Below the pieces are notes generated by a model. That model was not told where the DNA came from, did no database searches, and saw only the letters and a program-made list of their open reading frames with translations. From the NCBI RefSeq assembly GCF_018320785.1, contig NC_054876.1, forward strand, positions 8,992,707-9,056,706: a DNA stretch of 64,000 nucleotides, given 5' to 3'. This stretch comes from Cheilinus undulatus. Its lineage: Eukaryota > Chordata > Actinopteri > Labriformes > Labridae. The position numbers and the translations under genes were made by a program. Of the stretch, positions 35,752 to 49,070 are shown in pieces (position 1 is the stretch's first letter; every line of letters starts with the position of its first letter).

Positions 35752-37506
35752 ATGGGTAACTGTTTTGGCCAAGACAAACTCAAACAAGAGGAAGAAGACT
35801 TTTATATCCAAAGTCCATATTCCAGTTTTACAGAGGACCAAGACTCTTTCAATAACAATGGAGTCCCTAAAACATCTAAAAAACCCCGCTTTTGGAAAAA
35901 GTGGTTCAAAAGGAAGGAGGATCAACAGACAACTGTGTGGGAAATAAAAACACAGGGAGCTGCAGCGCCACCCTCTGCCACGAAACCAAAATATGACAGC
36001 ACCGAGACAATCATTGACCTTCCTTCTTCGAGTGCTCCAACGCCCTCACAAGTCCCATCAGCAGGTCACAGCGGAAGCCTTCAGATCGACACGGTCAGTC
36101 TGCTGGACTCTGAATCAGTGGCAACATCATCCCTCATAGGATCCCTTAGTGAGGAGCTAATCTGCCTCAATGATGAGAAAAACAAAGAGTTTGAGGTTAG
36201 AGAAGCTCCAGTCACCAACAGCGACGCCAATAAGGAAGATGTTGAACAATCAGGATTATCAAACCCTGATTTTAAACAGGAGCCTGAGGGTGGAGAGGGT
36301 GAAGCTAAGGAGGCTTCACTGAACCCCCAGAACACTGAGGATCCTGAGGGTGAAAATAGCCAAGTTTATGATGGAGCTTTTGGAGACAACAAGAACAAGA
36401 AGACACACTGGATAAACACTGACCCTCTCCCCACCAATAATCCAAAGCCCCCATTCATCAGCCCAGCAGGCCATGGTGGAAGCATTCACTCCAGCACCAT
36501 CAGTCAGCTGGACTATCCACCATCTGTGAAAAAACCCGTCCCGATCCATGAGCTTACCTGTCTCGGGTTCCCAAACCTGGCACAGACGTGCTACATGAAC
36601 TCGACTCTGCAGGGTCTGCTGTCTCTGGAGCCTTTTGTAAAAGAGCTCTACAACCAGGAAATGGTTTGGAGCTCTCATCCAGAGACAGAGATCTTCAGAG
36701 TGTTCAGTGAAGTACATGTGTCTAGGTCTGCTGGCAATGAGGCAGGGAAGAGGAAGATTCTGGCTACATTCAAGTCAGTTGTGGCTGAATGTAACCCAGA
36801 ATTTGAGGGCAATGATCAAAAAGATGCTCATGAGTTCCTCAGCTGTGTGCTGGAACTCATGAGGTCGCCATCATTGCACCTACAAGCAGAGGCCATGAGT
36901 TGGGGCTTAAATTACACCTGCCCCGTCGAAGCAAGCATTGTCTTTCAGATGCAGAACACGAGAACCTGCGTGGGATGTGGATCTCAATCCACAAGGAATG
37001 AGGACTTTGTCAATCTGTCCTTGGACCTATCTCAGGGATACTGTGTGAGCAGCTGCCTGTCTGCCTACATGAAAGAGACGCAGATTGACTTCAGATGTCA
37101 ATGTGGCGCTGAAGTGTCAACCCAGAGGTGGTCGTTCTTAACGCAACCAAATGTACTGATCCTGCAGCTGCAGCGATTCAGGTATACCAAGTCCTACCGT
37201 CTGGAGAAGGTACAACGGCCAGTTGTGATATCCCAGAATCTGCTTCTGAACCAGAAGTCCTGCGTCAACCAAGAGACAGCCACTTCTTACTCTCTGGTGA
37301 GCATGGTCAATCATCTGGGCTCAGGAGCAGAATATGGACATTATATCTGCGATGCTGCCTACAGGCCAAAAGGTTCAGTGAACAAGAGGGACTGCTGGCT
37401 GACCTACAACGACAGGGAAGTCAGCGAAACGACCAGGCAAATGGTCTGCCGCTCGAGACGTAAGACGGCCTACCTGCTTTTCTATGAAAGGGACCAAACA
37501 AACTAA
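35752..37506 (+). CDS. Ubiquitin-specific protease (C19), USP37/USP29-like, myristoylation-type N-terminus (copy 1)
   Basis: A 584-codon intronless gene. The start MGNCFGQ has Gly2 and Cys4 placed as in N-myristoylated and palmitoylated proteins. Residues 43-55 (KKPRFWKKWFKRK) are strongly basic and aromatic, as in membrane-binding patches. Residues 60-260 are a low-complexity acidic, Pro/Ser-rich linker. The protease domain begins near 268: Cys box GFPNLAQTCYMNSTLQGLL with catalytic Cys280 and oxyanion Asn275, DAHEFLSC, a zinc ribbon (Cys406, Cys409, Cys449, Cys451), and a His box with His530 (EYGHYICDA) and Asn553/Asp554 (TYND). All catalytic residues are present, so it is likely an active deubiquitinase. 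Substrate unknown. Retrogene origin or loss of introns is possible. No polyadenylation signal lies between the stop and the hAT insertion at 37606. Confidence 0.9.
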   Translation: MGNCFGQDKLKQEEEDFYIQSPYSSFTEDQDSFNNNGVPKTSKKPRFWKKWFKRKEDQQTTVWEIKTQGAAAPPSATKPKYDSTETIIDLPSSSAPTPSQVPSAGHSGSLQIDTVSLLDSESVATSSLIGSLSEELICLNDEKNKEFEVREAPVTNSDANKEDVEQSGLSNPDFKQEPEGGEGEAKEASLNPQNTEDPEGENSQVYDGAFGDNKNKKTHWINTDPLPTNNPKPPFISPAGHGGSIHSSTISQLDYPPSVKKPVPIHELTCLGFPNLAQTCYMNSTLQGLLSLEPFVKELYNQEMVWSSHPETEIFRVFSEVHVSRSAGNEAGKRKILATFKSVVAECNPEFEGNDQKDAHEFLSCVLELMRSPSLHLQAEAMSWGLNYTCPVEASIVFQMQNTRTCVGCGSQSTRNEDFVNLSLDLSQGYCVSSCLSAYMKETQIDFRCQCGAEVSTQRWSFLTQPNVLILQLQRFRYTKSYRLEKVQRPVVISQNLLLNQKSCVNQETATSYSLVSMVNHLGSGAEYGHYICDAAYRPKGSVNKRDCWLTYNDREVSETTRQMVCRSRRKTAYLLFYERDQTN

Positions 37507-38345
37507 CCAAGATGAGCAGAGCAGGCTATGAAATCTGGAGGAACTACAGGACACACAAAAAGATGTTCAACAAAACCCTCATGAATTACAGTCCACAGTC
37601 GAGAGCAGTGTTACTGAACCAAAGAGCCAAATTGTTGAAAAATATATTTGCAAGAGCCACAATCTAAGAGGTGAAAAGCAACATTAAAATAAGTCAAAGA
37701 TGGTGACTAAAATGGGCAAAAATCAGAAAAAGCTGGGCAAAAATGGAAAAAGTGGCATTTAATTGCAAAAGGCAGCTTAAATGGGCGAGAAGTGGCAGAA
37801 AAGGACAGAAAATTGCAAAAAGCAGGATAAAAGTGACAAAAGGAAGTGGAACAAATCAGCTTAAGGCAGCAAACCTGGGAGAAAAGTGGCAGAAAAGGAC
37901 AGAAAGTGGCAGAAATTGATGAAGTGGCAAAAAAAATGAATTACTGGTGGCAAAAATGGTCCAAAAGTGGTGAAAACATGGAGAGAATTGAGTGACAAGT
38001 GCCTGAAATGGGCAAAACTCAGATAAAAGGTTGCAAAAGGCAGCTTAAATGGGCGAGAAGTGGCAAAAAGGGGCAAAAAATTGCAAAAAGCAGGATAAAA
38101 GTGACGGAAAGAAGTGGCACAAATCGGCTTAAAGTGGCAAACACTGGGAGAAAAGTGGCAGAAAAGGACAGAAAGTGGCAGAAATCTGTGAAGTGGCAAA
38201 AAAAATAAATTACAGGTGGCAAAAATGGTCCAAAAGTGGTGAAAACATGGAGAAAATTGAGTGACAAGTGACTGAAATGGGCAAAAAACAGAAAAAAAGG
38301 TGGGAAAAATCAGCAGTCTCTTAGCTTCACTGTTAGTGTGACCGA

Positions 38346-38981
38346 ATGGCTGCTGAGGAGGACGCAGGTGGTTTAACGTGGCCAGTAATCAATACTGATC
38401 AAACAAGACTTCACTTTTTTGGACATGGTCAACTTACTCTGTACACTGCCTGCTCGTTTAAAGGACAAATTAAAAATGGGAAAACAAAAAGTGATTCACA
38501 ATATTCAACACAGCATGGGAACGGGTGCATGCCAAGTTCTATATTGGTACTGCTACTCCTGGCAGGTGGTATACATCTCAGTCCTTGCCCACATATGGAT
38601 CGACCATTCAGCTCTATCACATCAGATGTGCTTCATACAAGACCAACAGAGGACATGATCCCACTTGATGGGCAGGATTTTGCGGGAAGGACAATGGTGG
38701 AGGCCACGCAAGATGTGTTTGGAGATGAGCCGCAACACCTGTTGGTAATGAAGCAAGACCTGCGCCACGTCCACGAGGCTCTGCTTGGTGTGAATCACGG
38801 GGAGATTTATGAATCTTACTGCCCAAATGTAGCCAAGTGCAACCTGGCTGGTGAGTCTGCTCAACTTGACACACACACATTTATGGAGACAGAAATCAAA
38901 CACGCTGCGTGCGGCGCGCACACAAACAAACAATCTGAGCCGAAGGGACGGACATGGATCATGCTACAGTGCATTCACTAG
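38346..38981 (+). other. Unidentified 211-codon open frame inside the composite element
   Basis: An uninterrupted frame starting MAAEEDAGGLTW. It contains a short hydrophobic run SSILVLLLLAGGIHL near residue 65-79 and a segment DGQDFAGRTMVEATQDVFGDE. A good splice donor (CTG|GTGAGT) lies at about 38851, so the last part may be intronic in the source gene. A second frame, 38954-39373, overlaps its end. I do not recognise either. The unit 2 copy is altered near its end. It may be a captured host fragment or part of another transposon; function is not implied. Confidence 0.3.
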
Positions 38982-39257
38982 ACTTTCACAAACTGTCGGA
39001 GCTGCCAATTAAGGCTGAAATGGAACCCAATAACACATTAGGGCAACAAAAAGAAGAACACAAACTCTCGGATCCAAAAGACGGGGCTGTACCAGAGCAC
39101 ACTGCTGCAGCGCATCAGCACGCAGGCTTGGGGAGGTCTGTGTGCCACGCAGCGCAAAAGCAAAAACAGTTGTTGTTTTGTCAGACAGTAAATCATGCCA
39201 GAGTGCTATGGGATTTAAAATCAAAACCTAAATCTGTCCTAATCAAGGACAGATTTA

Positions 39258-40663
39258 CACCGCGTTCCACATTATTATGCAACGACGCTTTTTCTCTGAT
39301 AAATATCAGAGGTTTCAGCAATATGGGAAAGAAAAAGGATCTCTCTGCTGCTGAAAAGTGTCAAATAGTGTAATGCCTTGGACAAGGAATGAAAACATTC
39401 GATATTTCAGGAAAAATTAAGCATGATCATCGTACTGTGAAGAAATTTGTGGCTGATTCAGAGCACAGACGGGTTTGTGCAGATAAAGGCATAATGAGAA
39501 AGGTTTCTGACGGACAAATACATCAGATTAAGAGAGCAGCTGCTAAAATGCCATTACAAAGCAGCAAACAAGTATTTGAAGCTGCTGGTGCCTCTGGAGT
39601 CCCGCCAACCTCAAGGTGTAGGATCCTCCAGAGGCTTGCAGTTGTGTATAAACCTACTATTCAGCCACCCCTAACCAATGCTCACAAGCAGAAATGGTTG
39701 CAGTGGGCCCAGAAATACATGAAGACTCATTTTCAAACAGTCTTGTTGACTGATGAGTGCCGTGCAGCCCTGGATGGTCCAGATGGAGGAGTAGTGGATG
39801 GTTGGTGGATGGCCACTATGTCCCAATGAGGCCAGGACGTCAACAAGGAGGGGGCAGAGTCATGTTTGGGCCGGAATCATGAGGAGAGAGCTGACAAGCC
39901 CCTTTAGGGTCCCTGAAGGTGTGAAAATGACCTCGGCAAAGTATATAGAGTTTCTGACTGACCACTTTCTTCCATGGTACAAAAAGGAATCGTGCCTTCT
40001 GTAGCAAAATTTTCTTCAAGCATGACAATGCTCCATCTCATGCTGCAAAGAATACCTCTGTGTCATTGGCTGCTATGGGCATAAAAGGAGAGAAACTCAT
40101 GGTGTGGCCCCCATCCTCCCCTGACCTCAACCCTACTGAGAACCTTTGGAGCATCCTCAAGCTAAAAATCTATGAGGGTGGGAGGCAGTTCACATCAAAA
40201 CAGCAGCTTTGGGAGGATATTCTGACATCCTGCAAAAAAATTCTAGCAGAAACTCTCCAAAAACTCACAAGTTCAATGGATGCAAGAATAGTGAAGGTGA
40301 TATCAAAGAAGGGCTCCTATGTTAACATGGAACTTGTCCTGTTAAGATGTTTTTGATTGAAATAGCTTTGATTTCAGTAAATATGACCCTCTGATGCTGC
40401 AATTTCTACAAATGACCATTTTCAGTCCTTTAGAACCTATAAAATGTTTTAAAAAGCTGTTGTGCTTAATAATGTGGAACAGTGCATTTTGAGGTTTTTA
40501 TTATTTTTTTTTTAATAATTTTTGTCATTATAAAGTTTGCTCAAAACCATTTGAATTATGCTCTAATGGCTGATGACTTGAAAAATATTCTGACCGTCAT
40601 TTGCATTAATATTTAGGAAAATCAGAGAAAAATATAATTTGCATAATAATGTGGAACGCGGTG
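39258..40663 (+). mobile_element. Mariner/Tc1-type transposon with intact ends and dead transposase (unit 1)
   Basis: The ends CACCGCGTTCCACATTATTA and their reverse complement at the right form inverted repeats of at least 24 bases, flanked by TA on both sides (39256-39257, 40664-40665). The transposase frame starts at 39323 and is broken by a stop near 39370, another after WWMATMSQ near 39829, and later shifts. Recognisable parts are the helix-turn-helix region (KKFVADSEHRR), the first Asp (LLTDECR), the second (FKHDNAPSHAAK) and the Glu box ([12 protein letters not shown]). Length 1406 bases. Confidence 0.85.
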
Positions 40664-40671
40664 TAAATGTC

Positions 40672-43571
40672 CCCTCCCTGAGCTGCCACCTTATCGTGGT
40701 GGAGGGGTTTGCGCGTCTCAATGATCCTAGGACCTATGTTGTCGAGGGCTTCATGCCCCTGGTAGGGTCTCCCAAGGCAAACAGGTCCTGGGTGAGGGAC
40801 CAGACAAAGTGCGGCTCAAAAAAAACAAAACAAAACAAAAAAAATCCTCATATGGCAGAGCAGTAGGACGGTCTCCACTCTCCCTTGCCCGGACGTGGGC
40901 CACCGGGGCCCCTCCTGGAGCCAGGCCTGGGAGTGGGGCTCGATGGTGAGCGCCTGGTGGCTGAGCCTGCACCCATGGGGCCCAGCCGTGCACAGCCCAA
41001 AGAACCAACGTGGGACCCCACTCCCATGGGCTCACCAGCCATAGGAGGGGCCATAGAGGTCAGGTGCAATGTGAGCTGGGTGGCAGTCGAAGGCGGGGAC
41101 CTTGGGGGTCCGATCCTCGGCTGCAGAAGCTGGCTTTAGGGACTTGGAATGTCACCTCTCTGGCGGGGAAGGAGCCTGAACTTGTGCGTGAGGATCAACG
41201 GTACCAACTAGATATAGTTGGTCACACCTCAACGCACAGTTTAGGCTCTGGAATCAATCCTCTTGAAAGGGGTTGGACTCTTTAACACTCTGGAGTTGCC
41301 CTTGGTGAGAGGTGCCGAGCAGGTGTGGGCATACCGACTGCCCCTGGGCTGGCAGCCTGTACATTGGGTTTAACCCAGTGGACGAGAGGGTAGCCTCCCT
41401 CCACCTTCGGGTGGGGGGACGGGTCCTGACTGTTGTTTGTGTGTATGCACCAAATGGCAGCACAGAGTACCCACCCTTTTTGGAGTCGCTGGAGGGGGCG
41501 CTGGAGAGCGCTCCTTCTGTGGACTCCCTCACTCTGCTGGGAGACTTTAATCCCCACGTGGGCAATGACAGTGAGACCTGGAAGGGAGTGATTAGGAGGA
41601 ACACACCCCCCGATCTGAACCCGAGTGGTGTTCTGTTGCTGGACTTTTGTGCTCGTCATGGAATGTCTATAACGAACACCATGTTCAGGCATAAGGGTGT
41701 TCACAAGTGCACTGGGCACCAGGACACCCTAGGTCACAGTTCGATGATTGATTTTGTAGTCGTAACAACGGACTTGCGGCCACATGTCCTGGACACTCGG
41801 GTAAAGAGAAGGGCAGAGCTGTCAACTGATCACTACCTGGTTGTGAGTTTGCTCCGCTGGTGGGGGAGGATGCCAGTCAGACCTGGCAAGCCCAAACGTA
41901 TTGTGAGGGTCTGCTGGGAATGTCTAGCGAAGTCCCCTGTCAGAAGGCGCTACCGTCAAGCTGAAGAAGGAGTCTTATCGGGCCTTCTTGGCCTGTGGGA
42001 CTCCAGAGGCAGCCGACAGGTATTGGCAGGCCAAGCGGTTTGCAGCTTCACAAGTTGCCAAGGCAAAAACTTGGACGTGGGAGGAGTTCGGAGAGGCCAT
42101 GGAGAATGACTTTCGTACAGCTTCAAGAAGATTCTGAACCACCATCCGGCGTCTCAGGAGAGGAAAGCAGTGTGCTGTCAACACCTTGTATGGTGGAGAT
42201 GGGGACGCTGTTCACCTTGACTCAGGATGTTGTGGGTCGGTGGAAGGAATACTTCGAAGACCTCCTCAATCCTATCAACACGCCTTCCAGTGAGGAAGCA
42301 GAGTCTGGGGACTCGGGTGTGGGCTCTTCTATATCTGGGGCCGAGGTTGCCGAGGTGGTCAAAAAACTCCTCGGTGGCAGGGCCCTAGGGGTGGATGAGA
42401 TCTGCCCTGAGTTCCTCAAGGCTCTGGATGTTGCAAAATCACGTGGACATCAGGGACAGTGCCCCTGGATTGGCTGACTGGGGTGGTGGTTCCCCTCTTT
42501 AAGAAGGGGAACCGGAGGGTGTGTTCCAATTATAGGGAGATCACACTTCTCAGCCTCCCTGGAAAGGTCTATTTGGGGGTCCTGGAGAGGAGGGTCCATC
42601 AGATAGCTGATCCTCAGATACAGAAGGAGCAATGTGGTTTTCGTCCTGCCCGTGGAACAGTGGAACTGCTCTACACTCTCGGTAGGGTCCTGGAGGGTGC
42701 ATGGGAGTTTGCCCAACCAGTCTACATGTGTTTTGTGGACCTGGAGAAGGCATACGACCGTGTCCCTCGGGGAATCCTGTGGTGCCAGACCCCCTGATAA
42801 GGGCTGTCCGGTCCCTCTATGACAGGTGCCAGAGCTTAGTCCTCATTGCCGGAAGTAAGTCGGACTCGTTTCCGGTGTGGGTTGGACTCCACCAGGGCTG
42901 CCCTTTATCACTGGTTCTGTTCATAACTTTCATGGACAGAATTTCTACGCGCAGCCAGGGCATTGAGGGGGTCCAGTTTGGTGGCCTTAGGATCAGGTCT
43001 ATACGTTTTGCGGATGATGTGGTTCTGTTGGCTTCATCAGGCCGTGACCTACAGCTCTCTCTGGAATGGGTCGCAACCATGTGAAGCGGCTGGGATGAGA
43101 ATCAGCACCTCCAAATCTGAGGCCATGGTCCTCAGTCGGAAAAGGGTGGAATTCCCTCTCCAGGTTAGGAATGAGATCCTGCCCCAAGTGGAAAACTTCA
43201 AGTATCTCGGGGTCTTGTTCACGAGTGAGGGAAGAATGGAGCGGGAGATTGACAGGCAGATCAGTGCGGCGTCAGCAGTGATGCGGTCTCTGCATTGGTC
43301 TGTTGAGGTGAAGAAAGAGCTGAGTCGAAAGGCGAAGCTCTCGATTTACCGGTCGATCTATGTTCCCACCCTCACCTATGGTCATGAACTGTGGGTTGGG
43401 ACCGAAAGAACAAGATCACGGATACAGGCAGCTGAAATGAGTTTCCTCAGGGTGGCCGGGCTCTCCCTTAGAGATAGGGTGAGAAGCTCGGCCATCCGGG
43501 AGAGACTCGGAGTAGAGCCGCTGCTCCTCCACTGTCTATCAAATAAATAAATTCAAATTCAAATTCAAAAA
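40672..43571 (+). mobile_element. APE-type non-LTR retrotransposon, degenerate (unit 1)
   Basis: It begins with the GAGCTGCCACCTTATCGTGG leader typical of a common teleost LINE. It encodes endonuclease pieces (LGTWNVTSLAGKEPELVRE, then [28 protein letters not shown] at 41312-42000). Reverse transcriptase follows (FKKGNRRVCSNYREITLLS, VDLEKAYDRVP, LHQGCPLSLVLF, and the catalytic FADDVVLLAS near 43010). Several frameshifts and an internal loss between endonuclease and RT make it inactive. The 3' end is an AATTC repeat near 43550. The clade (RTE-like or related) is not certain. Confidence 0.85.
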
Positions 43572-43985
43572 ACATGAAAGAGCGGCAAGAAAGGAAATTA
43601 ATGGAATTTAATTGCAAGAGGCAGCTTAAATGGGTGAAAAGTGGCAAGAAACAGGCAAAAAAAATTGCAAAAAGCTGGATATAAGTGTCAAAAACGTGCT
43701 AAAAGCAGTAAAAGGGGAATTAAAGTAGCAAAAAATTGCAAATGAGGGCAATGGAAATATGCAGACAAAAAAAGAGGTTGACAATTTAGTTTGACAATAT
43801 AAGCCAAATGTATAAATGTGGAAAACAGACCGAATAATGCTACTTGCGATGGATAATTTCTGAGGTAAAATTTTCCTTTTGAAGGTTTTTTGGGGGAATA
43901 ATGATTCAAATTAAGACATAGAAGATTTACAAATCACAACAAAAGAGCCACATGTGGCTCCAGAGCCACATGTTGAGGATCACTG

Positions 43986-44784
43986 GTCTAGAGTCACCTG
44001 CAGGGACAGACACGAGGCTTGAGTGCAACAGAGACATTTTGTTACAGATACTGTTTGTAATTTTTATGGACGGGATCTCAGGACCTCATTGCATTACCTT
44101 CACAGTAAGTTTCATAGGATTTTATTGTGAAACATTTTACAGTAAAATACTGTGAACTCAATGTAAAACTCGTGCAATTAGGTAGCCAGTAATTTATTGT
44201 AAATTTCACAGTAAATAACTCTACTACATGACCTAAACGCATTTGTATTGCAATTAAAAGAAAAAAAGAAAATAGCAATTTTTTGTCTGTTGTCATATTA
44301 CATCAAACTGCTTTTACAACATAACATTACCATAATGATTCATATTTAAAATCAAATTTTTAAAAACACTTTTTAAGAAAATAAATAGTGCAAAGGCATA
44401 CAAACCATTGATGAATCTTTGTTTAAAGTCTTTGTTGTCAGATGACTTCTCAGGCAGCATCAGTAAATCATACATATCATACATATAATCTTACATAGAT
44501 TTGTTTTTTTCCCATTTTAAATCCCAATCAGTTGTAAAAATTTGACATTGGAAGCAAATTAAAAAGCAATGTTGTAACAACTAAGTTGAAATAAAGATGA
44601 AAATAAGTCCATTCACTCCTACTGTACTATAAAGATGCTTGAGTACAGCGGAAAAAGTCACTGCCACAGTAATGGCCAGTGAAGTCCATTAAAGAAAGTG
44701 TGTGCATCATGTGAAGTGTGTAAGCCTTGTTGAAAACAATGAAAGCGAAGAGGGCTGCAGTTACCCCATCATCAACTCCTCCCC
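43986..44784. repeat. Unit 2 left part
   Basis: This repeats 30963-31725 with about 27 extra bases near 44066. It includes the palindromic TTTTACAGTAAAATACTGTGAA motif near 44140 and an AATAAA near 44380. Nothing on the plus strand looks coding. Confidence 0.5.
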
Positions 44785-44895
44785 CTCCTCAGCACAGATC
44801 CACACAGTCCACCATGACTGAAACTGGAATGTTCCTGGTAAAGGGCGTCTTCTGGCCTTGACCGGCTGTACTGGGCAAGGACTTCAAAGTTCACA
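44785..44895 (-). pseudogene. Broken terminal exon-like segment (unit 2)
   Basis: Same as the unit 1 segment at 31730-31841: acceptor TTTTAACAG, then VNFEVLAQYSRSRPEDAL, then the same frameshifting extra T. The shared defect shows it was broken before units 1 and 2 were duplicated. Confidence 0.45.
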
Positions 44896-45080
44896 CTGTT
44901 AAAACAAGTCAAAACAATATAGAAGTAAATAGAAATAACAGACTCAGATATATAATCAAAGCTCCAAATCCTCATCAATTTTTGTTTGAAAAATCTGGGT
45001 GTAAATGTAGTATAATCATTTCCTGGTTAGAGACCCATAAAAGCATCTTTCCTATCATACAGTAAAAAACTAACTCATAC

Positions 45081-45162
45081 CTGCTCCATTGCAACGAAAT
45101 GGTCCACCATCTCTACAGCAGAGGGGCAGCAGGATTAGTGCATGGTATATCATGGTCAATAT
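45081..45162 (-). other. Exon-like segment with a possible signal peptide (unit 2)
   Basis: Copy of 32029-32110 with the same acceptor and donor. The frame reads MIYHALILLPLCCRDGG, with a Gly in place of the second Asp and an Arg for a His further on. Confidence 0.3.
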
Positions 45163-45186
45163 CTGTAAGAAACAGGTCCTTTAAGA

Positions 45187-46236
45187 TAGTTGTTCTCAAC
45201 GTTGGGACCGGGACCCCTTTGGGGGTGGAGAGACTCTGAGAGTGGGTCTCCAGATGCCTTCAAAAACATAGGGATATTTTTAAATTACACTATTGCCACA
45301 TCATACCAATTTTGCTCAATTCTAACCCATTTTCATACATTTTTCCTATGAATTTTGTCAATTTCAACACATTTTTGCCCCTTACAACCCATTTTAAACC
45401 CTTTCCACCACTTTTTTTCAGCCTGTTTTTGTCACTTCTAAACCAATTCTTGCCACTTTCTGCCTATTGTTGCCTCTGTTGACCCAGTATTGCCACTACC
45501 AACCTTTTAAGCCTGTATTTTGCCCATTTTAACCACATTTCATTATGTGATATGCTTCTTTGTGCCAGTTATACCAATTTCTGCCAAATTCTGCCTATTT
45601 TTCCACTTCAGTTACCCCTTTTGCCAGTTTATATCAATTTTTTTTACCTATTTCACCAAATTTCCACCCGGTTTTATCACTTTAAAGCCACTGCAGCCAG
45701 TTGTTAGTCCCCTTTTACCACTACTTATGTCGATTTTGCCTCTTTAACCCATTTTTTGGTTATTCTTTACCACTTTTATCAAATTTTTGCCACTTCTAAG
45801 CCATGTTGTCTACTTTTAAATCCAATTTCACCACTTTTTCCACCAATTTTGCCATTACTACCCCATTTTAGCAAATTTTAAACCATTTTCATTCTGTTTT
45901 CAACAAAAGGGATTTACATTTTGAAGAAGGCCGGTAACTACACAAATGAAGAAAAATATATTTGTTTATTTCATAAGTGGTTATTATTCAAGTGAAATAT
46001 AAGATATGTATATTACAGCTTATCTTTTCAATGGGCCATGTTTTGCTGACCTCCATGGTCCCCCAGTTTGGCCGGGTCCCATAAGGCTTTCCCATTTATC
46101 CTCCCTTTATGGGCAGCCTTGTTTGCACATTACTATTCTTGATGGATGTGTTCAACCACCCACAGGTACAGTGGGGGTCCCTGGTCTCTGGCACCTTTAT
46201 TTGGGGGTCGCGGACTGAAAAGGTTGAGAACCCCTG
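45187..46236 (-). mobile_element. hAT-like element (family X) in unit 2
   Basis: Copy of 32143-33191 with the same ends and an intact right target repeat CTTTAAGA at 46237-46244. The minisatellite interior differs by a few bases. It was carried along by the unit duplication, not inserted separately. Confidence 0.75.
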
Positions 46237-46312
46237 CTTTAAGACATTCAGACTATGCTTCACCTACTGTGGATTCCCGATGAGTAACTGGAAACGTGCT
46301 GAACCACATGTA

Positions 46313-47916
<1,604 letters not shown>

Positions 47917-48543
47917 TATCAGTACGTATGAAACACTTAAACATAATTTTAAGACAACCATTTATACATTCATTTACTAGAACTACGACAATTATTTACT
48001 TATATCCAAATTAAATGACAGAATATCTGGTAGATCTGCTTGAAATCTAGTACGTATGGATGTTTGGGATTTTCTTCCTCAGCTTGCTCACGTTCAGCAC
48101 ATTGTGGTTACAGCCCTCTTACCAGCACAGACACAGGATCACAGCAGATGGATGGATCACATCAGCCTCTCCTTACAACTGAAAGAACTGATAGAGGTAT
48201 AGATACATAGATACATAAATCATTGATTGAAAAACAACAATAAATTAATTTTTTGTCATATTATTCTTAAATAATTTCACTTTCTGAAGAAAATGGTGGA
48301 AACTATTTGGTGTTTTAAAACATTATTAATTTTCAAAACAAATCAACACCACCAAATAAACCTGGTCCTGTTCTAGTCAACCATCCTTTTTATTTCAATG
48401 AGAAGCCATTTAAGTAATACGTCTGTAACTCCTTAAAAAAACAAGGTATTTGTCAAAACCTGAAATCTGAGAAAAATCCTATAAAAACAGAAAATCAACG
48501 CATAATTTCCCAACAGAAATATTTAATATATGTGATTATAGAT

Positions 48544-49070
48544 CAGTGATACTCAACGTGTGGCTCTGGAGCCACATGTTGCTCTCTTGTGATTATTTGT
48601 GGCTCTTTTATGTCTTAGTCTAAAACATTATTCCCTCAGAAAACCTTAAAAAAAGGGAAACTTTTTTGCCCCTTTTTACCCATTTAAGCTTCCTTTTGTC
48701 ATTAAATACCACTTGTTTCCTATTTTCTGCCATGTTTGCCACTCTTGCCTGCTTTTTGCCCATTTTAGTCACTTTTCACTTGTTTCTTGTGTAATTTTTG
48801 CCACTTTTGGACCTTTTCTTGCCACCTGTAAGTCATTTTCTTGTAACTTCTCCCCCATTTTTGCTACTTCCTGAAATTTTTCCTCATTTCCACCCCTTTT
48901 TCATCCATTTTTGCTGCTTTTTGAACAATTTTGCCATCTTTAACTTGTTTTTTCACTACTTCCAAAGTCTTTTTTTTGCCACTTTTCACCACTTAGCTTG
49001 ATTGTGGCTCTTGCAAAGATAACCTTTAACAATTTGGCTCTCTGGTTGAGCAGGCTTGAGTAACCATACT
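48544..49070 (-). mobile_element. hAT-like element (family Y) in unit 2
   Basis: Copy of 33895-34672 with the same left end and a shorter minisatellite core; about 250 bases present in unit 1 are missing near 48705. Loss of repeat units by slippage or unequal exchange is the simplest explanation. Confidence 0.65.

Larger units (their letters stand above)
37606..43985 (+). mobile_element. Composite hAT-like element (family Y), 6.4 kb, after the unit 1 protease
   Basis: It starts CAGTGTTACTGAACC and ends TGTTGAGGATCACTG, imperfect inverted repeats. The flanks GTCGAGAG (37598-37605) and GTCTAGAG (43986-43993) are an 8-bp target duplication with one mismatch. Unit 0 has a single GTCTAGAG at the matching place (30964-30971), the empty site. 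The hAT body is a degenerate TGGCAAAAATGGGC minisatellite (37660-38320 and 43575-43750). Inside it sit an unidentified block with an open frame (38330-39257), a mariner element and a LINE. The original nonautonomous hAT would have been under 2 kb. Confidence 0.75.

Noticed and set aside
35752..35920. Idea that the MGNCFG head and basic patch derive from a retroviral matrix domain
   Set aside because: The match is limited to a generic myristoylation and basic-patch pattern that also occurs in many host proteins. No other retroviral feature is nearby.
36316..36717. Minus-strand open frame of 133 codons opposite the USP gene, repeated at 50694-51095
   Set aside because: It is the shadow of the protease coding strand; the repeat only reflects the duplication.
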